64,000 nt of DNA. Origin: Certhia americana (lineage: Eukaryota > Chordata > Aves > Passeriformes > Certhiidae). A program made the position numbers and the translations under genes. The stretch lies in assembly GCA_018697195.1 (NCBI GenBank), contig JAGMWU010000041.1, positions 300,754-364,753 of the forward strand, in the 5' to 3' direction. Positions 50,111 through 62,300 of the stretch are shown here, one piece after another. The notes beneath the pieces were generated by a model. It did not search any database, was not told the DNA's origin, and saw nothing but the letters and a program-made list of their open reading frames with translations. How positions within the stretch are numbered: the stretch's first letter is position 1; the number at the start of each line of letters is the position of its first letter.

Positions 50111-53100
50111 GGACAGGGTGCTAGGAATAAATGCAATCTTTCTCCTTGAGAATCACTGCCTTAGTTTTCCCTTTTCTTTCCCCCCCTTGGTGGGGAGGAA
50201 AGGCGTTCTGATGGAGTGGAGCCAGGCAAGACGGATATTGGGGGTGGAGGGAGAGGGAGCACTGTGGGCTGAACTGCTCTTTCCTTGTCACCAGGGTCAG
50301 CCTGACGCTCAGCAGAGCTGACAGAGCCCATCCTTAGTGGATGCCACTGCAATATTAACACTCATTTGGAACAGATGTGGCTAAAAGCATGAAACATTGA
50401 ACAAACAGCTGCCACGGATCCAGTGCCATTGCAAGAGCACTTATGGTCCATTGATGCTGCATTCCCAGGCTGGGAGGGCAGCTCTGCTCCCCTCAGTGCT
50501 GTGGCTTCTGCAGCCCACCTGGACCTGCCCTCCTCCCACGCACCAGGAGCACTTGCCTCTGGATTTATTCCCATACAGAAATGGTAACTTTTTTCCTTTT
50601 TTAATCTCCAGTCTTTATATGCCCCTCCACATATCACACACGAGACAAGCAGCCAAAGGGGACAGTAAAACCGCAAACACCCCAGCTCTGCTTGGGAGAG
50701 CTCCCCTGTAAATCTGCTGCCTACATGGGCTGATTTCAGGGAGGACAGAGAGCCCAGGTCTCAGCTCAGGGGCATTGAGCGGACAAACAACATGAAACCT
50801 GCCCACACAGATATCTGCAGAGAAAAGGAAACACAGCAAGCAAGGCATGAGCCAGGCTGTTCCCCTGGATTTCAGCTGAATGCTAAAATTGGATTCAGTC
50901 AGACCATCAACACTGGAGCCCAAAGCTGAGCACAGCAGTCAGTCAGCCCAACAGCAGCTCGTAACACCAGGCAGAGGACAGAGTAGGACACACAGCTGGA
51001 GCTCACCAGCCATGAGAGGGACAGGGGGCAACATGAAGCTGGAGCTCACCAGCCAGGGATGCATCAGGCTGCTCTGGCTCTTGAGCAGCTTCTCACATAT
51101 TCACCATTTTGGCATCTGAGGGGTTTCTAAACCATTCCCTTTAAGGCAGCCACTCTTCACCTGGTACAGACTAAAGCTCTCCTATCAAGATAATGTCAGG
51201 TAGTAAAAGAAAGTTGAGCCTGCTGAGGTACACACAATTAATTTACTATTAATAACCATGAAGCACCATTAAGCAGAAGCCTTCCTTGAATAGGAAAAGG
51301 AGTATATGGTTCTGCCCTGTTTAAAAACTAACTCCTGAACAGGGTCAACAGCAAGGGGCACAGAAAGAGCAAGACATGTGAGCATACCTGTACTACTGCA
51401 GATAGAATGTCTCACCAGGAGGGCAGGTAACACAAGGACATGGAGGGCCAGGCTCCCAGTCACTGCCACCTTTTCATTCCAAACCCTCCACCTTATATAT
51501 GGGTCACCAGCACACCAACTGTGCCCTTACTGAACGGCATATGGTACCCCAAACCATGCAGAAAGGACACTTCCAGTACCTGCAGATCTCCAGCAGCTTA
51601 CCTGAGATACATTTGCCATCGTAACTATTTTACAGCTAAGCCAGCTGCGCTATTTCCCCCCAGCACCAGGATCTTCCACTCTTCCTTCCCTCCTCCAAAA
51701 CCACTGGGTTCACTGTTGTGAACCCACAGGCAGAGGTAGATAGAGGACTCCGGTTCCTGATGCCATGCAACCTCTTCCACCGGTGCAGGAACTCACCCCT
51801 GGCTTTGAAGGCTGTGCTGCTGCCAGATGAGAGGGACTGCCAGCTTCCTCTTGCTTGTCCCAGTTTTCCAAAGGCCCCTTCAGCTAGCTGAACCTCATTT
51901 AATTTTAATTGCCCTTTAATGCCCGCAGTTGTCTAAGCCACTAAGGTAAAAAAAATTCCAACCCAAATCAGTGAAGAAAGGACCGATACTCAGGGGAAAA
52001 TCCTGTGTTCTCAGGTAAGTGAAGTACCCTGAGAGCACTGCAGCAGAGGTTACACTGACACACCAAAGAGCATCTCCTCCCTCAGCACCAGCCACAGGTA
52101 CTACAGCAGCATAATCAAGTGCTACTGCCATCATTACTGACATGACAGACTGCCCTCTGTTAATGCACCTGATGGTCAGGCCTGCCCTCTGCTCACATCC
52201 TTCCACCTCTCAAGCGTGTTCCTGATGCTTGGACTCCAGGAGGCACAATCCATAAATCACACGGCCAGCAGCCTCTCCTCAGAAGGAGCAAACCCATGCT
52301 CAACTTCCCTTTGGAAGAGATGCTCAGGAATTATTTTGGGAGATATGTGCAAAATGCCTATGTGACTTGGGCAGTCAACAAGAGGTGCATTTTCAACTCA
52401 CATAAAGCCTTTGCACATGTCACCAGGTATATATATGGCTAATTTACAGTGTATTGGACAGCCACAGGAATACATCATTCCCAATCCATCTTGAAGAAAA
52501 GCCCAGGAAATTTACATCCAATTTATGTATTTCAACAGGAAACAGAGAGCTGCTCCTCAAGACTCCTGCAGATGCTGCTGGGTTTGTTTCTGGTTTCCAG
52601 GACCCCAGTGACATTCCAAAAAGGCAGCAGCCCAAGCCAGCCTTATGCCACCCTCCATGTCTGCACTCCTCATCAGGTTCAGATGAATTCCATGCCTCCT
52701 GCGCTAAAGCTGTGGGAGCGAAGCCCAGCACTGGCCTGTCCTGTGCACCCTGGAGAGACAAGAGTTTGTTTAGCAATGGATATCCACCTTCTGGCAACAA
52801 GTTCTCCACTACAGCACTCCTTTCTTATCTTCAAATCCCACAGGGAACTTGTGACAACTTTTTCACTTGGCTGCGGGTAAACAGGTGGATTCTTCTACAC
52901 GTTGCTTTACAGTGACAAAACAATGGAAAAGCCACACAAGCACAGCAACACCCCCAAAGCCTGCACTCAAGAACATGGCTTTCATGTTTACTTCTTCCAA
53001 GGGTTTATCTTAAGCGTCTGAATGAAGGAAATAAAAGCTGCACAATAAGGCAGATTATTTTGATTGCATCTGACACTGTTGAAGTGCATCCCTTGTTCCT

Positions 53101-54115
53101 CAAGAGACACAGATCCCCTGGCCAGCAGGACTTGGAGCAGCAGAGAATTACCTTGTCACATGCAGCCCAGTGCTCCGGGCTGCCACTGACAGTGCAGTGC
53201 CAATGACCAAAGCAGAGCAGTGGGGCTCAGTAACTCCAAACCAAACCAGCCCCTCCTCTCCCAACACTGCTCTCTATGATCCCAGCAGCAGCCTCCTGCA
53301 CTTGCTCTGCCTCAGCAACCCCAACACTTACTAAAAACGTGGACCCAAGACCATGGATAAAGAGCAGAGATCCCCAGAAGGGTTCACAGAAACTTGTCAG
53401 GAGCCTGCCACCTCCTGCACTCACTGGCGGGCACGGAAGCGGCTGCACTTCCATTGTGAACTGAGGCTACATCAGAAAGAAACCCCCAGCAAAAGGTCAG
53501 TGACTAATCCACCGAGCTGCGGCACAGTGTATCACTCACTCTGCCTTGGAATGACACATGGAGACAAAGGGGAAAATGAGACAGAAAATCTATCCTGGTA
53601 GAAATATCACCTCTGGCTACTGGCTATGGAAAGTGCATTTCTGAAAGCCTCAAATCATTCACAAATGATTGAAATAAGCAGGGGAGGCAGCGAAAGCTGA
53701 GCCACTGCGAGGGTGAAGCAGACAGGTGAGGGAAAAGCATCACATGTCTATATTCAGTCGCTGGCAGCTTCACAGTGATGTCCAACTCCTATAATGGCCA
53801 ATTCCTTTAATGGGAAATGCTGAACAGGATGGAAAACATGTGGACAAAGTGCAAAGGCACCATCAGGTCATCAACCCCCCCAGATGCCCTCAGGACTCCC
53901 AGGCTGGCCAGCTCCTGTCTCTGCTGACCAGAACCAGAGTAAGCACCTTGCTTTGCCAATCTGCAGAAATCCATCTGGCATTTTCTGCTCAGGAAGTAGC
54001 ACTGGAAATCCTAGAGGAGCTCCATGTTCCCACTGCAGAGCATGTAGCCCAGCTCACTGCCTTGGGGCAGCCTGACCAACCTGTGGGCATGCTTGGCTCC
54101 TCTGGCCTTCATCAG
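50111..54115. other. Non-coding unique DNA, no gene seen
   Basis: Contains frames up to 153 codons without domains (for example 52454-52915, plus, overlapped by another plus frame and a minus frame). A short direct duplication at 50994-51055 is listed separately. No gene or mobile element recognised. Confidence 0.5.
50994..51055 (+). repeat. Two-copy direct repeat, 19 bases, 43-base period
   Basis: The 19-base string AGCTGGAGCTCACCAGCCA occurs exactly at 50994-51012 and again at 51037-51055. The bases between copies differ, so this is either an old partial tandem duplication or coincidence in a CAGC-rich context. Confidence 0.8.
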
Positions 54116-54250
54116 GATTCGATTCGATTCGATTCGATTCGATTCTATTCTATTCTATTCTATTCTATTCTATTCTATTCTATTCTATTCTATTCTATTC
54201 TATTCTATTCTATTCTATTCTATTCTATTCTATTCTATTCTATTCTATTC
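54116..54250 (+). repeat. Two-phase pentanucleotide array, (GATTC)6 then (TATTC)21
   Basis: Six exact GATTC units (54116-54145) pass without interruption into 21 exact TATTC units (54146-54250); the array then decays into TACCC. The two phases differ only at the first base of the unit. Complete homogeneity within each phase indicates recent expansion by slippage or unequal exchange of a variant unit. The array spans three-fifths of a plus-strand open frame at 53810-54280 and creates its repetitive peptide; that frame is not a gene. Array length is likely polymorphic. Confidence 0.97.
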
Positions 54251-54559
54251 TACCCTAGAAACAAGCCATGCATGCTTTGAACATGTTTCAGGACAAACAC
54301 AAATATCCAAGCCAGTGCAATTTGCCTCTCTCTGCTGTAACCAAGCTCCCTGGCAGAGCTGCTGTGGCACCCTGGGCTTCACCTGCCCTTTGAGTTCAAA
54401 GGCTGCAATAACAATCAGCAGCATACTACACACACAGTAGAAGCAAATGAGGGAATATTTAAGCAGTGCTCCTCCTTTGCCTCACAATTGGATGTGTCAG
54501 TTGTTAAATTGTGTGCATTTTCCAGCACTGCAGCTCCTTTCTGAAAGGCTATCACCCAG
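54251..54559. other. Non-coding unique DNA, no gene seen
   Basis: Nothing specific recognised beyond the end of the pentamer array. Confidence 0.5.
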
Positions 54560-54662
54560 TCCCCATTTCCACTGCAAATTGCTTCATAAATGGGAAGTTA
54601 AAGGATAACGTTACATTTCCCATTGCAATTAGGCAAGGCTTCTGACAGACAGGGATAATGTG
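54560..54662. promoter_or_regulatory. Small candidate conserved element
   Basis: A short AT-leaning block with GGGAAGTTAAAGGATAACG at 54592-54610 and CCATTGCAATTAGGC at about 54619, including CAATTA homeodomain and TTGCAAT-type motifs and one isolated CpG. Low confidence; based on appearance only. Confidence 0.25.
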
Positions 54663-57600
54663 TTCCACATACAGGTTGTTACTAGAGAGGAAGCTGGCAA
54701 AGTGCTTTCACAAGTCACTGGATACCAATAAACCCTGGGGCCAAGTGTTAGAGGCCCTGGTGTGTCCCTGTTTCTCCCACATACCCAGGGACTCCTCTGA
54801 AGGGACTGGGCTCACTGCACTCTGCATGACAGCAAACCCCCATCCAAGCCCCAGGCAAAGGCTCACATCCTTGCTCAAAATTCACCAGGAGGAGAGAGAC
54901 AGTATCTGAGCCCTGCACATGCTGACAGGTAAGTTTCTAGGTGAGCTAACCCTGATTAGATCTGACTGAGGTCCAACTTCATTTCTCAACCGGGCTGTGA
55001 TCTTTATTACCTGGATGCTCTGCTGCTACTGTCAGGTGGAATAACTCTGCACTGGGCTTCTCTAAGTCACCAAAAGAGGAATAATTGAAGGGGAGGTTTG
55101 CTGGGACCTGACAGAGCAGTCACAAAGCACAGGTCCATCCCCTGGCTTTTACCTCTATGTATCCTAGAACAGCCTTTAGCCACAGTCTCTATGCAGAGAT
55201 ACAGAGGTGAAGGAGGTTTCAGATTTAACAGCACCCCACCAGCAGGCTCCTTCTGGGGGTGAACAGGAACTACTGACCAAAATGTGGCTCACCCCTGCGT
55301 GCCATGTGCTCAAGAAGCTCCTGCTTCTGTCACAACTGAGTATGATCTCGGACTTAGCCAGCAAGGGAGGCTCCTGCCAAAGGCAGGGGAACAGCCATCC
55401 TCTCTTCTTCTGGGTTGGCAAATCACCGCAGCCACAGAGCACTCCAGCAGTGTCTGTAGCCGGCACAGCTCTGGCATTTGGGACATTAAGAACATTACTC
55501 AGCCCATCAGGCACTGCTACAGCAATAAAGTGCACAAAACAGCAAGTCAGAGGAGCACAGGAAACGTTTTCCACACTACCTGTCTGGTTCTGCTGGAGAT
55601 TGGATTACAAATTACATAAAACAAAAAAAAAACCAACCAAAAATTATTTTTGTGGAGAAGAGAAATAGAAGAGGAACTGAAATTTTAATACCTAAAATTT
55701 AGGGACCATTCTTTTTCCTTCCAGCCATTTTTATAGATCAGATCCCTTCTCAGCCCTACCACCCTGCATTAAGTTTGTGAAATAAAAGGAAATCCCAGAA
55801 GTTATGGTGCTGATTTAGTTGTTATTAGTTATTGCTGCTGTTCAGAAAAAGCCAAGTGTGGTAAGAAGAGTTGAAGTGTTGCCTGAGCAGAGGTGAAGTC
55901 AAAGCAACAAACAAAAGATTAGATGCTTGCCAAAATAATCTATGGAGGTTGCAGGGATGAATGAAATGATCCTCAGCATGGAGGAAGCAGAATTGAGCAT
56001 ACAGAGGTTGGGCTTTCTTTTGCATTTTTAAGGCCCCCATTAAAAACAAAGCTACCATGCCCTATGGAAAGACCATCTGGCTGCTTGTGGGTCTGTGACA
56101 AGTCTGCCCTGTGCAGAAAGGTTTGCAGCCCTCTGGAAAAGGGGCCTTTTCTAGTGAGCCAGGCACGGGGAGCAGGAGCAGTGCCAGGTGGGCACATCTG
56201 TGTGGGACACATAATCAGTTGGGTGCTCTAGTGTGTGACTCCTCATAAAATCCAGTGCTGGAACAGCTCACAGTGCTCTCACCTCCACCCATCTCTTCTG
56301 CATCTCATTGGCATTTGAGAACATTAATTGACTCATTATTTAAATTCCTGTTCAAGGGAGGAAGCTGATTAAGGCAGGCAGATGCAGGATCTCCAGACAG
56401 CGTTGCTGTCCCGGCAGTTTACCCGAGTTATTACAATGCTTAGGAGGTAATAGGCAGGAGAACAGGGAATGAGGCCTGGGAAGGGGGGTTCTCACAGGAT
56501 GGGCTTTAACCCGCAGTGACACAGCCCTGGCCCTGCCGAGGCTCCAGCAGAACAGCCCAGACCATCTCAAAACCAATTCAGCAGCAGGGGCTGCTTCAAG
56601 AAAACCACTCTGCATGCACAACAGCTTCACACAGCCAGGGAGAGAAGCAGGAGGCCTTCCCCACCTGGCTGTGGTGCAGTGTCCTTGCCTGTACTGAGAA
56701 CCCCAACTACTGGCCCCTTTTCTTTCTTATGCACAAACCTGAAGCCAGACAGTATCCCTCAGGGAAGTCTATTAGGAGTGACAAAGCAGACAATAATAGC
56801 TCCTTCAGTGCTGTTATGATCTGTCCCATAAATACACAATCAAAGTCTTGTTAAAAGGCAGATTATGTGTATATATATACACACAGGTTCTTCTAAAAAT
56901 TCAGATTATTTTTCCACTGGAACTGAACAGCTCCTCTGGAGCTGTTCAGAAACACACATGAACACTTGGAGACACCCCATTACCAACCCTGAAGTCCTGC
57001 AGCTTCTCCCACAGTGACTTTTACAATACCTGTAAATGTACCTGTGTGGAGAGCAGACACTTTTGAGGTCTGTTTGCTTAGGAAGCTCTTCCACAACTTA
57101 CAAAAAGAACGGGCCAATTCTATCAAAAGGTGGCATAAAAAAATAAGACAAGCTAACAATTGTTCTCAAATCCAGACTGCACGTGGAGCCATTTCAGAAC
57201 CTGATGGGTGCACTGAATTTCCATGGAAACTCAACCACCCAAAATGTACACAGACTTGTGAAGCCAGAAGCAGTCAGAATCTGCCAAGGTAGATTTTGCC
57301 CAGCAGAAGGGAGTAAAGCACTGAAGAAAATTACTGGGTTTTTTCCCCCCAGCGTGGTCCAGACACTACACTAACCCAAAGGTTAATCTCTGTCCACATC
57401 AGCAGCTCAGTTTCTCTCCCTGAGACCAATCCTGCCTCTAAAATGTTCCCCAGCAGCGTGAGAAATGCCAACTAGGTGTGTGCTGGTACCAGTGTGGAAA
57501 ATAGTGCCAACAGCACTCCTCCAGCAAATCACAGCCCAGGGAACTCTTCTCGAAGAGTCCCTTTTCCACTGTACTTAGAAGAATGGTTGGATGCATGAGG

Positions 57601-58265
57601 AGAGCTGGGAGAGAGATAGAGAAGGTTTGGAGAGGAAACAAAACCAAAATTCCAGTTAAAAATCTAAATCAGATTTCACTGCTGCCCTGGCAGAGAGCAG
57701 CTCTTGTGACAACAGATACACACAGGACAGCTTTAAAAGTGTGATATGTGTGCCCTGAAAAAGGAGACAGCCAGCCTGATGTGTTAAGAAACAAGAAACC
57801 TACCTGATTCTGCACAGTATTCCAGGGGTGCGCAGTTTGTAGTACACATCACTGTACGCAACTTGAGATCTACGCCACACTCCACGCTGTTCCACTGCTG
57901 ACATCTTCACAGCGCCTTTCCACATCCCCTCTCCCTCAGTGTCTGATCCATGGCCAGCCCCAAAATGGCTGCCACTGACCCACGGCCTGCTGAGAGCCCT
58001 AAAATAGTATCTATGTGTGTGTGTATAAGAGGCAGACAGAGGGAGAATAAAGTCAAGTTTTTGTTTACAGTGTTTCAGTAAATTTCACCAGGTATCCAAA
58101 CATCTCCTCCCATGCAGAAGCTGATACCTGTGTATTAGCAACTCCTGTGACTAAGAGACACAGCACTTGGCATGTCCATTTGGCCTCAGCTTTTGGAAAG
58201 GTTTGCAGGACTCTTCCAGCCCTGCCCAGCTTTGCCAGGTTTGATGTGCTGACACTGATGCAGGG
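54663..58265. other. Non-coding unique DNA, no gene seen
   Basis: Frames are up to 153 codons without recognised content. An 11-A run at 55623-55633 and short tracts are present. The TA-rich palindrome at 56866 and the GT tract at 58014-58025 are the main local structures. No mobile element recognised. Confidence 0.5.
56866..56883. repeat. Perfect 18-base TA-rich palindrome
   Basis: TGTGTATATATATACACA is an exact self-complementary 18-mer made of TG/TA/CA steps. Such alternating purine-pyrimidine sequences can extrude cruciforms or adopt unusual helices under supercoiling and are slippage-prone. Probably a minor microsatellite. Confidence 0.85.
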
Positions 58266-58272
58266 GCTGTGG

Positions 58273-58305
58273 GAGTGGGAACAGCTCTGGGAGAGTGGGA
58301 ACAGC
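58273..58305 (+). repeat. Two-copy direct repeat, 20-base period
   Basis: GAGTGGGAACAGC occurs exactly at 58273-58285 and 58293-58305, a partial tandem duplication in GGGA-rich sequence. No function suggested. Confidence 0.8.
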
Positions 58306-59009
58306 AGGAGCTAAGCATAAGTAGGGCTTTAGGGAGAATAAAAGCCGTTGTAAGAGGAAAGCTGGCTGCCTGACAAACACGTTCCAGCAAATATCATTAT
58401 CTTTAAGGTCTGCTGCTTTACAAGTCAGCAGTAGCTGATAACAACAGACACCACAAGAGCAAGTGGCTGAGGACAGAATATTCCCTGTAAAAACCCTGAT
58501 TTACTTGCTCTCTCACAATGACCAGCTGAATGCCCAATCCATGTGTCTGTGCCGCAGGAATGGAAAGAGAGACACTCTCTGTCCAGCTGCCCCTCTGCAG
58601 GGGCACAGGGGGCCTACACCGCCTCCCCACACCTGGTTTCACCCCCCACTTGAGGCTCAGTGCACAGGACCAGGAGCTGCCAGCTCCCCGTTCTGCCTGG
58701 GGCTGGTGCTGATGAGTTGGGTAAAGGCTTCCCAGGCTCTGGTGCCAGGCAAACCGGTCCCTCCTGGCAGTGCCAGACCGAAGCCCTAGAGGCAGGAACA
58801 GAGAGCACGGCATGGTGGCACTTGCCAGTTCACAGGCAGAACGAAGGAAAAAACAAGCATTTGCTTCATTCCATGACAAAAAATAGATTGTGCCATTCAA
58901 AACGTGACAGAACTAAGAAAATGCAGAGGAAAATGATCCTATCATTTTCTATTTTTTGTCCAGTCATACCCCTGGTTGTTTCTTCTAAAAAGGAGATTTT
59001 ACAGAAAGG
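58306..59009. other. Non-coding unique DNA, no gene seen
   Basis: Frames up to 160 codons occur on both strands over the same bases, without recognised domains. Confidence 0.45.
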
Positions 59010-59036
59010 AAAAAAAAAAAAAAGAAAGAAAGAAAA
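59010..59036 (+). repeat. Poly-A run grading into (GAAA)n
   Basis: Fourteen A residues (59010-59023) are followed by three GAAA units. It could be the degraded tail of a retroposed sequence on the plus strand, but I recognise no element upstream, so a plain A-rich microsatellite is the safer call. Confidence 0.85.
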
Positions 59037-60519
59037 CCCATCAACACCAACCTTTTCCAACTACTTTTGTCAGAATTATTTAGACCCCAAGGAAAAGCAA
59101 GTCTATTTTTAAGGACACAAAGCAAGGTAAATCCAGGTAAATATGTGCTGGGATAAAGTCTGCACAGTCTTGAGGGAATCTCTTCCTTTAATTTGCCAAG
59201 ACTGTGTCAGAGGAGCTTGAAAAGCAGCTGAGATCCCCAGGCTTAGGCCAGGGAAGTACATGAGTCTTAGGTATTGCTGCCCTTATTGCAGGGTGCATCC
59301 TGAACTACAGTGGTTCTGTCTGTGGCGAACAACCAGCTGACAGCAATATCTGGACCTTTTGCTGGAAAAGACATTTCCTTCGAGTGCTCCTTTACTGACA
59401 AAAGCAGACATTGGCCCTTAATTACTGCTTTGGACTGCCAGTGTCCAGAGCCTAGGACTCCTTTCTTCTCCACAGAGCTGTGATATTAGTGTAGGTTTTC
59501 CTTCTGTTTTCAATTCTTTGTCCATGACAGATTTCACAGCAGGAAGCAGTTCTGTGGCATATGGCCACTAAATTACTGAAACTTCAGAAACTTCTGTCCA
59601 TGAGTTAATTTTAAAACTGAAGGAACAGACATTTTTTTTAAAAAAACGCTACACTAGACCACATAAAACCCTTCCCTCTTTCCCTAGCCTTGGACACACT
59701 CTCGCCTGGGTTGACAACCGCCCTGCCATGGCTGTCCCCATACAAGGGTGTAAAGCATACAGAGCTGGCATAAAGTTCTGTAGATGCATCAAGACTAGGA
59801 AGGAACTAGAAAAAAAAGAGAAAGACCTCAAAAAAGAAAACTTATGGAACTACCAATCCAAACCCACAGAATGACTGGAAAATCAGACAAACTAAAGCCA
59901 CACACGTTTTGGGCATCTCCGGTTCTCCCTTTGCCCTGTGCCAGGATAGATTCTCCTCATCTCAGCCTGAACACGTTCCTTCTGGAATGCACGAGACAGC
60001 TCTGCGGAAGCATGTGGTACAAGTAAATTGTGTCTTCAGGCTCTAGCCAAAATACTGTGAAAGATAAGCTGTCTTGGGTTTGGGTATTTTAACTTGACAA
60101 AGGAGGAACTGGGCAAACCTAATGACTCCAATGAAGGAGTTTGGGTAGGATTTCTTGTGAGGATACACCACCAGCAAGACAAAGCTTGCAGGTGCAGGGG
60201 TAGTGAAAGCAGGCAAACACAGCAGCCCTGCCCAGGCTGGGCACACGGGGCTTAAACTGGGCAGACCCAAGAGCCCTTCCTTTCCAGCCCAGCTCAGCAA
60301 ACCACAAAGGCAACAAAAGCACTGCGAGCCCAGACAGAACCACCCTAAAGCCCCAGCAGAACCTCCCTGCAACCCAGGGAGCTCTTCTGTGAACCAGGAG
60401 GCTAATGCTGCTCCCAACACCCTGATTGGATCTGGCACGGCCAAGGTTTCTCAGTGAGAAAATGTACAGCTCCCTAATGCTGTTGACAGAAAGCCACACT
60501 CAGACCTTTTCAGAGGCTC
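59037..60519. other. Non-coding unique DNA, no gene seen
   Basis: The stretch has only short overlapping frames, and no repeat or RNA gene was recognised. Confidence 0.5.
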
Positions 60520-61215
60520 TCAGGAGTTATTATCACAGATTAACTATGGCGGGAGCAAAAAGGTTTAAAGTCTTGTTTATAGTTAGCCCGTGGCTCTAAA
60601 TTAGCAACTTCTTTCTGAAATGATCAATTGAGTCACAGGCGTTAATGAGTCAGGCTTCGCCAGGAGGGGTGAGGAAGGAGGGAGGAAGATCTGGAGCCAT
60701 GGCTTTGCAAAAAGGCAGTATGAAAATCTCAGTAATTTCTGAAGTCAAACCGTATTTTAATCAATGCCTCCCAAATCAGATGAAGAAGCTACACTGTGAC
60801 TTTCCCAGCTGTAAAAAATGGAAGTCTGGTTTCACATTTGCATGATTTTGAAGGTCAAATGCCTGCTATCCAAGTCTTACTGATCCATATGGACTAGAAA
60901 TGCCACAATATGCAATCATCATGAAGGCAGATTGTCTCCTGTAAATCTGTCCTTTTTGTAACACATTCCGAATGTACCGTATTGGATGGATTATAAATCC
61001 ATTCAGGAAACGCAGACATTACTGTACGGAGCAGCACCAGTTAGTGGGAGGGATATGCGGGACGTGGTGTGTGCGTGGCTCCAGGAGCGGCAGGGACAGA
61101 TGGCCCAGGCCTGCCCTCCCCAGAGTCAGCAGGAGCGCTGCCATGCCCTGCACACGATGGAAGCTTGCATTTGGGCAGAAAGGGGCCCTTATTAGCACAA
61201 GGCTGAGTCAGTCTG
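60520..61215. promoter_or_regulatory. Candidate enhancer with three AP-1/Maf consensus sites
   Basis: Exact TGAGTCA heptamers occur at 60629-60635, 60646-60652 and 61204-61210, the first two 17 bases apart start to start. TGAGTCA is the consensus for AP-1 (Fos/Jun) and the core of Maf/NRF-type elements. The surrounding 60530-60660 is AT-leaning with isolated CpGs (ATGGCGGGAGC, AGGCGTTAATG), and 60965-61150 retains CpGs, some in AT-leaning context. No coding frame is recognised. A conserved enhancer is the favoured but unproven reading. Confidence 0.45.
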
Positions 61216-61565
61216 CATTTAGGAATGAAAAACATTGGAAAAACAGGCAGGCAGGGATGTGGGAGCCGTCCCCTGAAGGGAGCAGGCTGCTATTTGTCTC
61301 CCAGCTTGTCGCTGAACGGTCTGGGCGGTGCATGGGGTTGGGGAGCAGACGGCTACAATGCTCTACTCCTTCATTCCTTGGGCAGGGGAAAGCACAGGAA
61401 TGCTGCTTCACATGAAACCAACAGACATTACTCCCAAGTTAGGGGCTTTGGAACGACAGGCATTTTCCTTGGAGGGAAGGGCTGGGTGGTCCCTCCTCTC
61501 TCCCGAAGCCTCGGAGCACATGGCATTTCCCTTTCTCCACTTTAACAGATCCCTTTACACGTTGC

Positions 61566-61657
61566 CATTTTTTCTTCCAGCACATGCAATTGAAAAGAGA
61601 CATATGGAGACCAGCATGCAAACCCTGCAAACATTTCAGCTTTGCTTCAAAACTAAG
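61566..61657 (+). other. Possible exon-like segment (acceptor and donor motifs)
   Basis: A pyrimidine tract ends in CAG at 61580 (ATTTTTTCTTCCAG), and a donor-like AAG|GTTAAT follows at 61657/61658. This would bound a 77-base segment that is open in one frame. The encoded peptide resembles nothing I know, and 77 bases is not a multiple of three. Without transcript data this remains a coincidence-level call. Confidence 0.15.
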
Positions 61658-62078
61658 GTTAATCCATGTTTTTAACTTCTTTTTTTCCCCCACTTCTGCT
61701 ACCTCTGGAGCAGGTTCCCAAGAATCCAGGGGGTGGTTTAAGCCAACACAGCAATTCTCAGCAAGTGGCAGAGTGCCTGCCCACCAAACATTTTTCTTCT
61801 TGTGTTATTTTTTAATCACATGCAGACACAGGGTCACCCACAGCACTCCCACATGAGCCTGGGAGTTTCTGGCATGGAGAGCTGGGAGCAGCACATCTGG
61901 GAAACCACATTCTGACAGCAATCCATCCAGAGCTGCATCACACACCAGTTCCCCTCTTTCTTCCCCGGTGTCAAAGAAAAGCCCCGTAGTACAAGCTATG
62001 AAAATCCTGCTGCAAGCCTGTGCTGAGCATTACCTGGGAATGAGGCAGGCACGAGCTGAACAGACCTTTACAACAGAA
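61658..62078. other. Non-coding DNA, no gene seen
   Basis: T- and C-rich start followed by mixed unique sequence. Nothing recognised. Confidence 0.45.
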
Positions 62079-62300
62079 CGTGCATCTGCCAAGACAGAAA
62101 TACCCGGCGAGCTTCTGGTGCTGGCAGCGTGTCAGGCGCGCAAGCTGTCTGCGCAGCAGCTCCCGACGGGCCTTACGGGCTCCGAGTGTGGGCCCACGCC
62201 GGCCACGGGGCCCTCAGGCCACACACTGCCTATCCTGCCACCTGAGCGTGCACCAGATCGGCAGGGCTCCGGGGAACAGGAACCCTTCCAGGGCCTTCCG
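62079..62300. other. CpG-dense cluster
   Basis: About 18 CpGs by hand count fall in 220 GC-rich bases, the densest such patch of the right-hand half of the window. A CT-rich tract follows at 62336-62358. It is a candidate orphan CpG island or unannotated transcript start. I see no TATA box or recognisable first coding exon on either strand. Confidence 0.5.

Noticed and set aside
53810..54440. Repetitive Phe-Tyr-Ser-Ile-Leu peptide frames
   Set aside because: These are direct translations of the (TATTC)n array in two frames, not proteins.
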